The notes beneath the pieces are model-generated. The model was given only the letters and a program-made list of their open reading frames with translations, made no database searches and was not told where the DNA came from. Positions 38,822 to 53,200 of a stretch of DNA of 64,000 bases are shown piece after piece (position 1 is the first letter of the stretch; every line of letters begins with the position of its first letter). The DNA is taken from NCBI RefSeq assembly GCF_008704495.1, contig NZ_CP023699.1, positions 8,370,001 through 8,434,000 of the forward strand, given 5' to 3'. Source of the DNA: Streptomyces kanamyceticus. GTDB lineage: Bacteria; Actinomycetota; Actinomycetes; Streptomycetales; Streptomycetaceae. The position numbers and the translations under genes were made by a program.

Positions 38822-41800
38822 ATGCCGAACACGAACGAAGACAAGCTTCGCGACTACCTCAAGCGCGTCACGGCCGACCTGCATCAGACGAGGGCTCGGC
38901 TGCGCGCGGCGGAGGCCCGCGAGAGCGAGCCGATCGCCATCGTGGGCATGAGCTGCCGCCTGCCCGGCGGCGTCACCTCGCCCGACGAGCTGTGGTCGCT
39001 GCTCACCGAGGGCAGCGACGTCACCTCGCCGTTCCCCGACGACCGGGGCTGGGACCTCGACGCCCTCTACGACCCGGACCCCGACAGCTCCGGCACCTGC
39101 TATGCGCGCACCGGCGGTTTCCTCCACGGCGCGGACCGTTTCGACGCCGACTTCTTCGGCATCAGCCCCCGTGAGGCGCTGGCGACCGATCCTCAGCAGC
39201 GTCTTCTCCTGGAGACCGCGTGGGAGGCCTTCGAACACGCGGGCATCGACCCGGAGTCCGTACGCGGCACCGACGCGGGTGTCTTCGCGGGCGTCATGTA
39301 CGACGACTACGGCGTGCGCCTCCACTCCTCCGACCTGCCCGACGGCATCGCCGGCTACGTCGTCAACGGCAGCGCGGGAAGCGTCGCCTCCGGCCGCCTC
39401 TCGTACGTCTTCGGGCTTGAGGGTCCGGCGGTGACGGTCGACACGGCGTGCTCGTCGTCGCTGGTGGCCCTGCACCTCGCGGCCCAGGCGTTGCGCGGTG
39501 GCGAGTGCTCGCTGGCCCTGGCGGGCGGCGTCACGGTCATGGCCACACCCAGCACGCTCCAGGACTTCAGCCGTCAGAGGGGCCTTGCCCCCGACGGTCG
39601 CGTCAAGGCCTTCGCGGGCGCCGCGGACGGCACGAGCCTCGGCGAGGGCGCGGGCATCCTCGTCCTCGAACGGCTCTCGGACGCGCGCCGCAACGGCCGC
39701 CGGATCCTCGCCGTGGTCCGTGCCACGGCCGTCAATCAGGACGGTACGAGCAGCCAGTTGACCGCTCCGAACGGTCCTTCGCAGGAGCGGGTGATTCGTC
39801 AGGCGTTGGCGAGTGCGCGGTTGTCGGCGGCGGATGTGGATGCGGTGGAGGCTCATGGCACGGGCACCAGGTTGGGTGACCCGATCGAGGCGCAGGCGCT
39901 CCTTGCCACATACGGGCAGGGGCGGGAGCCGGGTCGTCCGTTGTGGCTGGGTTCGGTGAAGTCCAACATCGGCCACACTCAGGCGGCGGCGGGTGTCGCG
40001 GGTGTCATCAAGATGGTCCAGGCGATGCGGCACGGGGTGCTGCCCCGGACGCTGCACGTGGACGAGCCCAGCCCGCACGTGGACTGGTCGGCAGGGGCGG
40101 TCGAACTTCTGACGGAGGCTCGGGAGTGGGTTGTTGAGGGGGATCGGCCGCGTCGGGCGGGTGTGTCGTCGTTCGGTATCAGTGGGACGAATGCGCATGT
40201 GATTGTGGAGCAGGCGCCGCAGACCGAGAACGAGACCCGGGCTGAGGCTGTTCCGGTTGAGGGCCGGTGTTGTGGCCGGTGTCGGGTAAGTCGGTGGAGG
40301 CGGTGCGGGCGCAGGGCGCGCAACTGGCCTCGTTCGTCCGGGAGTCCGGTGCGGGTCTGGATGCTGCTGTGGTCAGTGGTGTGCTGGCCGGGGCCCGTTC
40401 ACACTTTGAGCACCGGGCGGTCGTGACGGGTGCGGATGCGCAGGAGCTGACGGAGGCCCTGGAGGCGCTGGGGGCCGGGCAGCGGCATCCGGGTCTGGTG
40501 ACGGGTATCGATACTCCGGGCCGGACGGTGTTCTTGTTCACCGGGCAGGGCAGCCAGCGCCCCGGCATGGCCCGCGAGCTGTACGAGTCCTCGGCGGTGT
40601 TCGCGGCCGCGTTCGATGAGGTGTGCGTCCTGTTGGATGCGGGTCTGCCGCGGCCGTTGAAGGAGGTCGTGTTCGGTGAGGATGCGGAGCTGGTCAACCA
40701 GACCCAGTACGCCCAGGCCGGACTGTTCGCGGTGCAGGTGGGGTTGTTCCGGCTATCGGAGCATCGCGGGCTGCGGCCGGATGTGGTGCTGGGCCACTCC
40801 ATCGGCGAACTGGCCGCCGCGTATGTGGCGGGGCTGTGGTCGCTTGCCGATGCCTGCACGCTGGTGGCGGCGCGCGGACGGCTGATGCAGGCCGCCCCCA
40901 CCGGCGGCGCGATGGCCACCCTCACCGCCACCGAGGACGAGGTGCTGGCGCTGCTGGCCGGGCGCACGGAGGTGGGGGTGGCGGCGGTCAACAGCGCGGA
41001 CTCCCTGGTGATCTCCGGAGAGGCGGAGGCGGTGGCCGAGATCGCCGCACACTTCACCCAGCTGGGCCGGCGGGTCAAGCACCTGCACGTCAGTCACGCC
41101 TTCCACTCCGCACACATGGACAGCGCCCTGCCCGGCTTTGAGGAGGCGGCCCGCCAGATCACCTACCAGCCCCTGACCCTGCCACTGATCTCGAACGTCA
41201 CCGGCCAGACCGCCACGGACGAAGAGCTGGCCGATCCCGGCTACTGGGTGCGCCAGCTGCGGGGCACCGTCCGCTTCGCCGACGGCCTCCGCCACGCCCA
41301 GGAACTCGGCGCCACCCGCTTCGTCGAGCTAGGCCCGGACGCGGTCCTGACCACCCTCACTCCCGAGGACGCGGTGCGGATCCCGCTGCTGCGCCGCACC
41401 ACCCCCGACCCCCAGGCCATCGCGCTGGCCCTGGCCACCGCGCACGCCCACGGCATCCCCCTCACCTGGCCACCCGCGACCGCCCATCTCGATCTGCCCA
41501 CCTACCCCTTCCAGCAGGACCGCTACTGGCTGCACGCCAACCCGCCGGCGGGGGATGTGGCGAGTCTGGGGCAGGTCCCGGCCGGGCACGGCCTGCTGGG
41601 CGCCGCGGTGTCCCTGGCCGCGGACGGCACCACCGTGTTCACCGGCCGCCTCTCGCTGGCCTCGCATCCGTGGCTGGCCGACCACGCGGTGAACGACACC
41701 GTGCTGGTCCCGGGCACCGCCTTCGTGGAACTGGCCCTGCACGCCGGACACCACACCCACACCCCCCACCTCGACGACCTCACCATCGAAACCCCCCTCA

Positions 41801-44215
41801 CCCTCACCCACGACAACCCCGTCCAGGTCCAGGTCTTCGTCGGCGAACCCGACGAGGCCGATGGCCGGATCGTGCACGTGTACTCGCGGCCGGAAGCCGG
41901 TACCGACGAGGAGGAGCCCTGGGAGCGGCACGCCGTGGGTCGGCTGACCCCGGTCGCCACCGCGATGCGGTCCGTACCCGACGGCGACGCCGAGCGTGCC
42001 TGGCCTCCGCGGGACGCCGTGCCGCTGGACACGGCCGACTTCTACGAGCGTCTCGCCGATCTGGGCTACGGATACGGCCCCGTCTTCCAGGGCCTGCGGG
42101 CCGTGTGGCGCGCGGGCGACGATCTCTACGCCGAGATCGCCCTGCCGGACGGTGTCGATGTATCGACGTACGGCATCCACCCCGCTCTCCTCGACGCGGC
42201 GCTGCACCCCCTCGCCGCAGCGGGTGAGGCCGACGACGAGCTCCGGCTGCCCTTCCACTTCTCGGGCGTCACCCTCCACGCCACCGGCGCCACCGCGCTG
42301 CGAGTCCACTGGTCGGCGGCGGACGCGTCGGGCGCGTCCGAAGCGGCCCGTGTGACGGCCACGGACCCGGTCGGCACCCCGGTTCTCGCCATGGACGCGC
42401 TCTCCCTGCGCCCCGCGCCGGACAACCTGGCCGCTCTCGGGCGGCGCGGCGGCGGTGCCGCGCTGTTCCGTACCGAGTGGACGCCCGTGACGTTTCCGGA
42501 CACCGCCACGCTGCTCGCCACCGCCACGACGCAGGACGCGGACGGCGGCGGAGCTCCTGGCTTCCTCGTGCTCTCCCTCGCCCAGGAGGACGCCCCCGCC
42601 GAGTCCGTGGCGCAGGCGACGCGGACTCTGACGGCGCACGCGCTGACGCAGGTGCAGGAGTGGCTGGCCGACGAGAGCCACGCGCGGACGCACCTCTTGG
42701 TCGTCACCAGGGCCGCGGTCTCCGTGCCCGGCGACGCGCGGACCCTCTCCGGCGAAGAGAGGGCGGCGGGACTGCCCGGCGCCGCGGTCTGGGGCCTCAT
42801 CCGTACGGTCCAGTCCGAGTACCCCGGTCGTGTCGTGCTCGTCGACTGCGACGACATGGCGGCGTTCCTCGACCAGGCCCCGGCGGCCGTGGCGAGCAAC
42901 GAACCTCAACTCGCCTTCCGCGGCGGCCGCTTCTACGCTCCCCGACTCCTCCGTGCGGCCGATGCCACGGCAGGCGATTCTCCGTCCGCGAGTCCGGACC
43001 GCCTTCCGTCCGTGGTGCCGGATGCGGCCGGTTCGGCGGTGCTGGTCACGGGCGGCACGGGTGCGTTGGGCGGTCTGTTCGCCCGCCATCTGGTGGCCGA
43101 GTACGGCGTACGTCACCTGGTGTTGACGAGTCGTCAGGGCGAGTCGGCCCCGGGGGCCGCCGAGTTGGTGGCGGAGCTGTCGGCCGCGGGCGCGGAGTCG
43201 GTGCGCGTGGCCGCGTGCGATGTGGCCGATCGCGTGGCGCTGCGCGGCTTGCTGGAGTCGATCGTGGCGGAGCGGCCGCTGGGAGCGGTGGTGCACACCG
43301 CCGGGGTCGTCGACGACGGTCTGGTGGACGCGCTGAGCGCCGAGCGGTTGGCAGGGGTGCTGCGTCCGAAGGTGGACGCGGCCTGGAACCTGCACGAGCT
43401 GACGGGCGAACTGGGCGTGGAGCTCGGTTCGTTCGTGGTGTTCTCGTCGGTGGCCGGAGTGGTGGGCAGTCCGGGGCAGGCCAATTACGCCGCCGCCAAC
43501 GCCTTCCTGGACGCGCTGGCCGAACACCGGCGCGCCTCGGGGCTGCCCGCGACCTCGATCGCCTGGGGACTGTGGGACCAGACCGGCGGCAGCGGCATGG
43601 CCGGGGCCCTGGAGCAGAGCGACCGCGACCGCATCGCCCGCACCGGCTTTCTGCCCATGTCGGAGAGCCAGGGCATCGCGCTCTTCGATGCCGCGCTCGC
43701 GGCGCGGCACGCCGATCCCGAGGCGCGGGACCGGTCCGAGCGGGCCGCCGTGCTGGTCGCGGCCTCTCTGGACGAGACGGCGCTGCGCGGGCAGGCCGAC
43801 GCCGGACTGCTCTCCCCGACGCTGCGAGGCCTCGTCCGCCGCCGTACGGGCGCCGGACGCAAGTCCGTCGCCACGGCGAGCGGCGGCTCGGCGGCCGTGG
43901 CCGGTCAGTCGGCAGCCCGTGTCGCCGGGCTCACGGCACTCGGTGTCGACGACCGCGTACAGGCGCTCCTGGAACTGGTCGGCGGGGAGGTCGCGGCCAT
44001 CCTCGGTCACGCTTCCGCGCACAGCCTCGAACCGAGCCGCGCCTTCAAGGACCTGGGCTTCGACTCCCTCATGGCGGTCGAACTCCGCAACCGCCTCAAC
44101 ACGGTGACCGGCCTGCGCCTGCCAGCGACCCTCGTCTTCGACCACCCCACACCCGGGGCCCTCGCCACTCACCTCATCAAGGAACTGGTCGGCGAACAGA
44201 CGTCACCGGCAGGTG
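38822..44215 (+). other. PKS B module 3: KS-AT(malonyl)-DH-KR-ACP
   Basis: KS has VDTACSSSL (Cys codon 39449-39451) and [12 protein letters not shown] has GHSIGE and [11 protein letters not shown] has [10 protein letters not shown] and [12 protein letters not shown] has [27 protein letters not shown] and the B-type [12 protein letters not shown] reads [15 protein letters not shown]. It should make a double bond. The frame break at 40261 falls between KS and AT. Confidence 0.88.
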
Positions 44216-47200
44216 AGTTGGTGTCCGGTGGGGTTGGTGCGGGGTTGGGTGTGGTGGATGATCCGGTGGTCATCGTGGGGATGAGCTGCCGTCTGCCGGG
44301 TGGTGTGGGTTCGCCGGGTGAGTTGTGGTCGTTGCTGGCCGAGGGTGGGGATGCGATCTCGTCGTTCCCGGACAATCGTGGCTGGGATCTGGCGTCGTTG
44401 TACGACGCGGATCCGGATCATCCCGGTACGGCGTATGTCACCGAGGGTGGTTTCCTGCATGACGCCGATGAGTTCGACGCGGCGTTCTTCGGGATCAGTC
44501 CGCGTGAGGCGCTGGCGACCGATCCTCAGCAGCGTCTTCTCCTGGAGACCGCGTGGGAGGCCTTCGAACACGCGGGCATCGACCCGGAGTCCGTACGCGG
44601 CACCGACGCGGGCGTCTTCGCGGGCGTCATGTACGACGACTACGGGCTCCGCGTCACCCATGCCCCCAGGACCTTGAGGGCTACCTGGGTACGGGCAGCG
44701 CGGGCAGCGTCCTGTCGGGCCGCCTCTCGTACACCTTCGGGCTTGAGGGTCCGGCGGTGACGGTCGACACGGCGTGCTCGTCCTCGCTGGTCACGCTGCA
44801 TCTGGCGGCTCAGGCACTGCGCAACGGCGAGTGCTCGCTCGCCCTGGCGGGCGGTGTGACCGTGATGGCGGCGCCCACGACATTCGTGGAGTTCAGCCGT
44901 CAGCGGGGTCTGGCTCCCGACGGCCGCGTCAAGGCCTTCGCGGACGGTGCCGACGGCACCGCCTGGGGCGAGGGCGCCGGTCTGCTGGTCCTGGAGCGCC
45001 TCTCCGACGCCCGCCGCAACGGCCACCAAGTACTGGCGGTGGTGCGGGGGTCGGCGGTCAATCAGGACGGCGCGAGCAACGGCCTGACCGCTCCGAACGG
45101 TCCTTCGCAGGAGCGGGTGATTCGTCAGGCGTTGGCGAGTGCGCGGCTGTCGCCGGGGGATGTGGATGCGGTCGAGGCTCATGGCACGGGCACCAGGTTG
45201 GGTGACCCGATCGAGGCGCAGGCGCTGCTTGCGACGTATGGGCAGGGGCGGGATCCGGGTCGTCCGTTGTGGCTGGGTTCGGTGAAGTCCAACATCGGTC
45301 ACACTCAGGCGGCGGCGGGTGTGGCGGGTGTCATCAAGATGGTCCAGGCGATGCGGCACGGGGTGTTGCCCCGGACGCTGCACGTGGATCAGCCCAGCCC
45401 GCACGTGGACTGGTCGGCAGGAGCGGTCGAGCTCCTGACCGAGGCCACCCCATGGCCCGACCTCGACCGGCCGCGCCGCTCGGCGGTCTCCTCCTTCGGC
45501 ATCAGCGGCACCAACGCCCACGTCATCCTCGAACAGGCGCCGGTGGTTGAGGCCGCTCCTCAGTCTGAGGCTGATGTGGTGGTTGAGGGGCCGGTGTTGT
45601 GGCCGGTGTCGGGTAAGTCGGTGGAGGCGGTGCGGGCGCAGGGCGCGCAACTGGCCTCGTTTATCCGGGAGTCGGCTGCGGGTCTGGATGTTGGTGCTGT
45701 CGGTGGTGTGCTGGCGGGCGGGCGGACCCAGTTCGAGCACCGGGCGGTCGTGGTCGGATCGGATGCGCAGGAGCTGACGGAGGCGCTGGAGGCGCTGGCC
45801 GCCGGGCAGCGGCATCCGGGTCTGGTGACGGGTATCGATACTCCGGGCCGGACGGTGTTCTTGTTCACCGGGCAGGGCAGCCAGCGCCCCGGCATGGCCC
45901 GCGAGCTGTACGACTCCTCCGCGGTGTTCGCGGCCGCCTTCGACGAGGTGTGCGTCCTGCTGGATCCGGGTCTGCCGCGGCCGTTGAAGGAGGTCGTCTT
46001 CGGTGACGACGCGGAGGCGCTGGAGCAGACCCAGTACGCCCAGGCCGGACTGTTCGCGGTGCAGGTGGGGCTGTTCCGGCTATCGGAGCATCGCGGGCTG
46101 CGGCCGGATGTGGTGCTGGGCCACTCCATCGGCGAACTGGCCGCCGCGTATGTGGCGGGGCTGTGGTCGCTTGCCGATGCCTGCACGCTGGTGGCGGCGC
46201 GCGGACGGCTGATGCAGGCCGCCCCCACCGGCGGCGCGATGGCCTCTATCGCGGCGTCCGAGGACGAAGTACTGGCGCTGCTGGCCGGGCGCGGCGATGC
46301 GGGCCTGGCGGCGGTGAACAGCGCGGACTCCCTGGTGATCTCCGGGGAGGCGGAGGCGGTGGCCGAGATCGCCGCACACTTCGGGCGACTGGGCCGGCGG
46401 GTCAAGCACCTGCACGTCAGTCACGCCTTCCACTCCGCACACATGGACAGCGCCCTGCCCGGCTTTGAGGAGGCGGCCCGCCAGGTCACCTACCAGCCGC
46501 TGGCCCTCCCGCTGATCTCGAACGTCACCGGCCAGACCGCCACGGACGAGGAGCTGGCCGATCCGGGTTACTGGGTGCGGCAGTTGCGGGGCACGGTGCG
46601 GTTCGCCGACGGCCTCCGCCAGGCCGAGGAGCTCGGCGCGACCCGGTTCGTGGAGCTGGGCCCGGACGCGGTCCTGACCACCCTCACCCCCGAGGACGCG
46701 GTGCGGATCCCGCTGCTGCGCCGCACCACCCCCGACCCCCAGGCCATCGCGCTGGCCCTGGCCACCGCGCACGCCCACGGCATCCCCCTCACCTGGCCAC
46801 CCGCGACCGCCCATCTCGATCTGCCCACCTACCCCTTCCAGCAGGACCGCTACTGGCTGCACGCCAACCCGCCGGCGGGGGATGTGGCGAGTCTGGGGCA
46901 GGTCCCGGCCGGGCACGGCCTGCTGGGCGCCGCGGTGTCCCTGGCCGCCGACGGCACCACCGTGTTCACCGGCCGCCTCTCGCTGGCCTCGCATCCGTGG
47001 CTGGCCGACCACGCGGTGAACGACACCGTGCTGGTCCCGGGCACCGCCTTCGTGGAACTGGCCCTGCACGCCGGACACCACACCCACACCCCCCACCTCG
47101 ACGACCTCACCATCGAAACCCCCCTCACCCTCACCCACGACAACCCCGTCCAGGTCCAGGTCTTCGTCGGCGAACCCGACGAGGCCGATGGCCGGATCGT

Positions 47201-50200
47201 GCACGTGTACTCGCGGCCGGAAGCCGGTACCGACGAGGAGGAGCCCTGGGAGCGGCACGCCGTGGGTCGGCTGACCCCGGTCGCCACCGCGATGCGGTCC
47301 GTACCCGACGGCGACGCCGAGCGTGCCTGGCCTCCGCGGGACGCCGTGCCGCTGGACACGGCCGACTTCTACGAGCGTCTCGCCGATCTGGGCTACGGAT
47401 ACGGCCCCGTCTTCCAGGGCCTGCGGGCCGTGTGGCGCGCGGGCGACGATCTCTACGCCGAGATCGCCCTGCCGGACGGTGTCGATGTATCGACGTACGG
47501 CATCCACCCCGCTCTCCTCGACGCGGCGCTGCACCCCCTCGCCGCAGCGGGTGAGGCCGACGACGAGCTCCGGCTGCCCTTCCACTTCTCGGGCGTCACC
47601 CTCCACGCCACCGGCGCCACCGCGCTGCGAGTCCACTGGTCGGCGGCGGACGCGTCGGGCGCGTCCGAAGCGGCCCGTGTGACGGCCACGGACCCGGTCG
47701 GCACCCCGGTTCTCGCCATGGACGCGCTCTCCCTGCGCCCCGCGCCGGACAACCTGGCCGCTCTCGGGCGGCGCGGCGGCGGTGCCGCGCTGTTCCGTAC
47801 CGAGTGGACGCCCGTGACGTTTCCGGACACCGCCACGCTGCTCGCCACCGCCACGACGCAGGACGCGGACGGCGGCGGAGCTCCTGGCTTCCTCGTGCTC
47901 TCCCTCGCCCAGGAGGACGCCCCCGCCGAGTCCGTGGCGCAGGCGACGCGGACTCTGACGGCGCACGCGCTGACGCAGGTGCAGGAGTGGCTGGCCGACG
48001 AGAGCCACGCGCGGACGCACCTCTTGGTCGTCACCAGGGCCGCGGTCTCCGTGCCCGGCGACGCGCGGACCCTCTCCGGCGAAGAGAGGGCGGCGGGACT
48101 GCCCGGCGCCGCGGTCTGGGGCCTCATCCGTACGGTCCAGTCCGAGTACCCCGGTCGTGTCGTGCTCGTCGACTGCGACGACATGGCGGCGTTCCTCGAC
48201 CAGGCCCCGGCGGCCGTGGCGAGCAACGAACCTCAACTCGCCTTCCGCGGCGGCCGCTTCTACGCTCCCCGACTCCTCCGTGCGGCCGATGCCACGGCAG
48301 GCGATTCTCCGTCCGCGAGTCCGGACCGCCTTCCGTCCGTGGTGCCGGATGCGGCCGGTTCGGCGGTGCTGGTCACGGGCGGCACGGGTGCGTTGGGCGG
48401 TCTGTTCGCCCGCCATCTGGTGGCCGAGTACGGCGTACGTCACCTGGTGTTGACGAGTCGTCAGGGCGAGTCGGCCCCGGGGGCCGCCGAGTTGGTGGCG
48501 GAGCTGTCGGCCGCGGGCGCGGAGTCGGTGCGCGTGGCCGCGTGCGATGTGGCCGATCGCGTGGCGCTGCGCGGCTTGCTGGAGTCGATCGTGGCGGAGC
48601 GGCCGCTGGGAGCGGTGGTGCACACCGCCGGGGTCGTCGACGACGGTCTGGTGGACGCGCTGAGCGCCGAGCGGTTGGCAGGGGTGCTGCGTCCGAAGGT
48701 GGACGCGGCCTGGAACCTGCACGAGCTGACGGGCGAACTGGGCGTGGAGCTCGGTTCGTTCGTGGTGTTCTCGTCGGTGGCCGGAGTGGTGGGCAGTCCG
48801 GGGCAGGCCAATTACGCCGCCGCCAACGCCTTCCTGGACGCGCTGGCCGAACACCGGCGCGCCTCGGGGCTGCCCGCGACCTCGATCGCCTGGGGACTGT
48901 GGGACCAGACCGGCGGCAGCGGCATGGCCGGGGCCCTGGAGCAGAGCGACCGCGACCGCATCGCCCGCACCGGCTTTCTGCCCATGTCGGAGAGCCAGGG
49001 CATCGCGCTCTTCGATGCCGCGCTCGCGGCGCGGCACGCCGATCCCGAGGCGCGGGACCGGTCCGAGCGGGCCGCCGTGCTGGTCGCGGCCTCTCTGGAC
49101 GAGACGGCGCTGCGCGGGCAGGCCGACGCCGGACTGCTCTCCCCGACGCTGCGAGGCCTCGTCCGCCGCCGTACGGGCGCCGGACGCAAGTCCGTCGCCA
49201 CGGCGAGCGGCGGCTCGGCGGCCGTGGCCGGTCAGTCGGCAGCCCGTGTCGCCGGGCTCACGGCACTCGGTGTCGACGACCGCGTACAGGCGCTCCTGGA
49301 ACTGGTCGGCGGGGAGGTCGCGGCCATCCTCGGTCACGCTTCCGCGCACAGCCTCGAACCGAGCCGCGCCTTCAAGGACCTGGGCTTCGACTCCCTCATG
49401 GCGGTCGAACTCCGCAACCGCCTCAACACGGTGACCGGCCTGCGCCTGCCAGCGACCCTCGTCTTCGACCACCCCACACCCGGGGCCCTCGCCACTCACC
49501 TCATCAAGGAACTGGTCGGCGAACAGACGTCACCGGCAGGTGAGTTGGTGTCCGGTGGGGTTGGTGCGGGGTTGGGTGTGGTGGATGATCCGGTGGTCAT
49601 CGTGGGGATGAGCTGCCGTCTGCCGGGTGGTGTGGGTTCGCCGGGTGAGTTGTGGTCGTTGCTGGCCGAGGGTGGGGATGCGATCTCGTCGTTCCCGGAC
49701 AATCGTGGCTGGGATCTGGCGTCGTTGTACGACGCGGATCCGGATCATCCCGGTACGGCGTATGTCACCGAGGGTGGTTTCCTGCATGACGCCGATGAGT
49801 TCGACGCGGCGTTCTTCGGGATCAGTCCGCGTGAGGCGCTGGCGACCGATCCTCAGCAGCGTCTTCTCCTGGAGACCGCGTGGGAGGCCTTCGAACACGC
49901 GGGCATCGACCCGGAGTCCGTACGCGGCACCGACGCGGGCGTCTTCGCGGGCGTCATGTACGACGACTACGGGCTCCGCGTCACCCATGCCCCCCAGGAC
50001 CTTGAGGGCTACCTGGGTACGGGCAGCGCGGGCAGCGTCCTGTCGGGCCGCCTCTCGTACACCTTCGGGCTTGAGGGTCCGGCGGTGACGGTCGACACGG
50101 CGTGCTCGTCCTCGCTGGTCACGCTGCATCTGGCGGCTCAGGCACTGCGCAACGGCGAGTGCTCGCTCGCCCTGGCGGGCGGTGTGACCGTGATGGCGGC

Positions 50201-53200
50201 GCCCACGACATTCGTGGAGTTCAGCCGTCAGCGGGGTCTGGCTCCCGACGGCCGCGTCAAGGCCTTCGCGGACGGTGCCGACGGCACCGCCTGGGGCGAG
50301 GGCGCCGGTCTGCTGGTCCTGGAGCGCCTCTCCGACGCCCGCCGCAACGGCCACCAAGTACTGGCGGTGGTGCGGGGGTCGGCGGTCAATCAGGACGGCG
50401 CGAGCAACGGCCTGACCGCTCCGAACGGTCCTTCGCAGGAGCGGGTGATTCGTCAGGCGTTGGCGAGTGCGCGGCTGTCGCCGGGGGATGTGGATGCGGT
50501 CGAGGCTCATGGCACGGGCACCAGGTTGGGTGACCCGATCGAGGCGCAGGCGCTGCTTGCGACGTATGGGCAGGGGCGGGATCCGGGTCGTCCGTTGTGG
50601 CTGGGTTCGGTGAAGTCCAACATCGGTCACACTCAGGCGGCGGCGGGTGTGGCGGGTGTCATCAAGATGGTCCAGGCGATGCGGCACGGGGTGTTGCCCC
50701 GGACGCTGCACGTGGATCAGCCCAGCCCGCACGTGGACTGGTCGGCAGGAGCGGTCGAGCTCCTGACCGAGGCCACCCCATGGCCCGACCTCGACCGGCC
50801 GCGCCGCTCGGCGGTCTCCTCCTTCGGCATCAGCGGCACCAACGCCCACGTCATCCTCGAACAGGCGCCGGTGGTTGAGGCCGCTCCTCAGTCTGAGGCT
50901 GATGTGGTGGTTGAGGGGCCGGTGTTGTGGCCGGTGTCGGGTAAGTCGGTGGAGGCGGTGCGGGCGCAGGGCGCGCAACTGGCCTCGTTTATCCGGGAGT
51001 CGGCTGCGGGTCTGGATGTTGGTGCTGTCGGTGGTGTGCTGGCGGGCGGGCGGACCCAGTTCGAGCACCGGGCGGTCGTGGTCGGATCGGATGCGCAGGA
51101 GCTGACGGAGGCGCTGGAGGCGCTGGCCGCCGGGCAGCGGCATCCGGGTCTGGTGACGGGTATCGATACTCCGGGCCGGACGGTGTTCTTGTTCACCGGG
51201 CAGGGCAGCCAGCGCCCCGGCATGGCCCGCGAGCTGTACGACTCCTCCGCGGTGTTCGCGGCCGCCTTCGACGAGGTGTGCGTCCTGCTGGATCCGGGTC
51301 TGCCGCGGCCGTTGAAGGAGGTCGTCTTCGGTGACGACGCGGAGGCGCTGGAGCAGACCCAGTACGCCCAGGCCGGACTGTTCGCGGTGCAGGTGGGGCT
51401 GTTCCGGCTATCGGAGCATCGCGGGCTGCGGCCGGATGTGGTGCTGGGCCACTCCATCGGCGAACTGGCCGCCGCGTATGTGGCGGGGCTGTGGTCGCTT
51501 GCCGATGCCTGCACGCTGGTGGCGGCGCGCGGACGGCTGATGCAGGCCGCCCCCACCGGCGGCGCGATGGCCTCTATCGCGGCGTCCGAGGACGAAGTAC
51601 TGGCGCTGCTGGCCGGGCGCGGCGATGCGGGCCTGGCGGCGGTGAACAGCGCGGACTCCCTGGTGATCTCCGGGGAGGCGGAGGCGGTGGCCGAGATCGC
51701 CGCACACTTCGGGCGACTGGGACGGCGGGTCAAGCACCTGCACGTCAGTCACGCCTTCCACTCCGCCCACATGGACAGCGCCCTGCCCGGCTTTGAGGAG
51801 GCGGCCCGCCAGGTCACCTACCAGCCGCTGGCCCTCCCGCTGATCTCGAACGTCACCGGCCAGACCGCCACGGACGAGGAGCTGGCCGATCCGGGTTACT
51901 GGGTGCGGCAGTTGCGGGGCACGGTGCGGTTCGCCGACGGCCTCCGCCAGGCCGAGGAGCTCGGCGCGACCCGGTTCGTGGAGCTGGGCCCGGACGCGGT
52001 CCTGACCACCCTCACCCCCGAGGACGCGGTGCGGATCCCGCTGCTGCGCCGCACCACCCCCGACCCCCAGGCCATCGCGCTGGCCCTGGCCACCGCGCAC
52101 GCCCACGGCATCCCCCTCACCTGGCCACCCGCGACCGCCCATCTCGATCTGCCCACCTACCCCTTCCAGCAGGACCGCTACTGGCTGCACGCCAACCCGC
52201 CGGCGGGGGATGTGGCGAGTCTGGGGCAGGTCCCGGCCGGGCACGGCCTGCTGGGCGCCGCGGTGTCCCTGGCCGCCGACGGCACCACCGTGTTCACCGG
52301 CCGCCTCTCGCTGGCCTCGCATCCGTGGCTGGCCGACCACGCGGTGAACGACACCGTGCTGGTCCCGGGCACCGCCTTCGTGGAACTGGCCCTGCACGCC
52401 GGACACCACACCCACACCCCCCACCTCGACGACCTCACCATCGAAACCCCCCTCACCCTCACTCACGACAACCCCGCCACCATCCAGCTCACCACCACTG
52501 AGCTCGACGAGTCCGGACGCCGGGAGTTCACGCTCCACTCGCGCACCGGCGACGAGTCGCACTGGACCCGCCACGCCACCGGCACCCTCACCTCAACCCC
52601 CCACCACACCTACCCCCAGCCCGAGTTGACGACCTGGCCACCCACCGACACCACCCCCCTGCCCGTCGAGGACTTCTACGACCGCCTCGCCCAGGGCGGC
52701 TACCACTACGGCCCCCTCTTCCAAGGCCTCCACACCGCCTGGCACGACCCCCACACCAACACCCTCTACGCCGACATCACCCTGCCCCCCGACACCGACG
52801 TCACCCCATACGGCATCCACCCCGCCCTCCTCGACGCCGCCCTCCACACCCTGGGTGCCGCCGACGAGAGCGTCCAGGAGGTCCGTCTGCCCTTCAACTT
52901 CGCGGGCGTCACCCTCCACGCCACCGGCGCCACCAGCCTCCGCGTCCGCGTCACCCCCCACACCAGTACCGGCGACAGCGTCACCCTCACCCTCGCCGAC
53001 CCCACCGGCGCCCCCGTCGCCCACATCGACACCCTCACCCTGCGCACCCTCACAACCGAGCAACTGGCAGCGGCAGGCAAGAACGCGGAAACACCCGAAT
53101 CGAAGGACCCCCTGTACGTCACCGAATGGGTCCCTGCGCCCCTCGCGGAGGCCGCGTCCGGTGGGCGTCGCTGGGCTCTGCTCGGCGCGGGTGTGCTCGG

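Noticed and set aside
38822..44760. Separate genes for the pieces of PKS B
   Set aside because: The pieces begin and end in the middle of a KS-AT linker or a KS domain and lack starts and docking domains. One-base corrections supported by internal copies rejoin them.
46080..49499. Open minus-strand frame of more than 1,100 codons inside PKS B
   Set aside because: Antisense to module 4, repeated in the same place in module 3, and with no recognisable domain. It is an effect of high GC at third positions.
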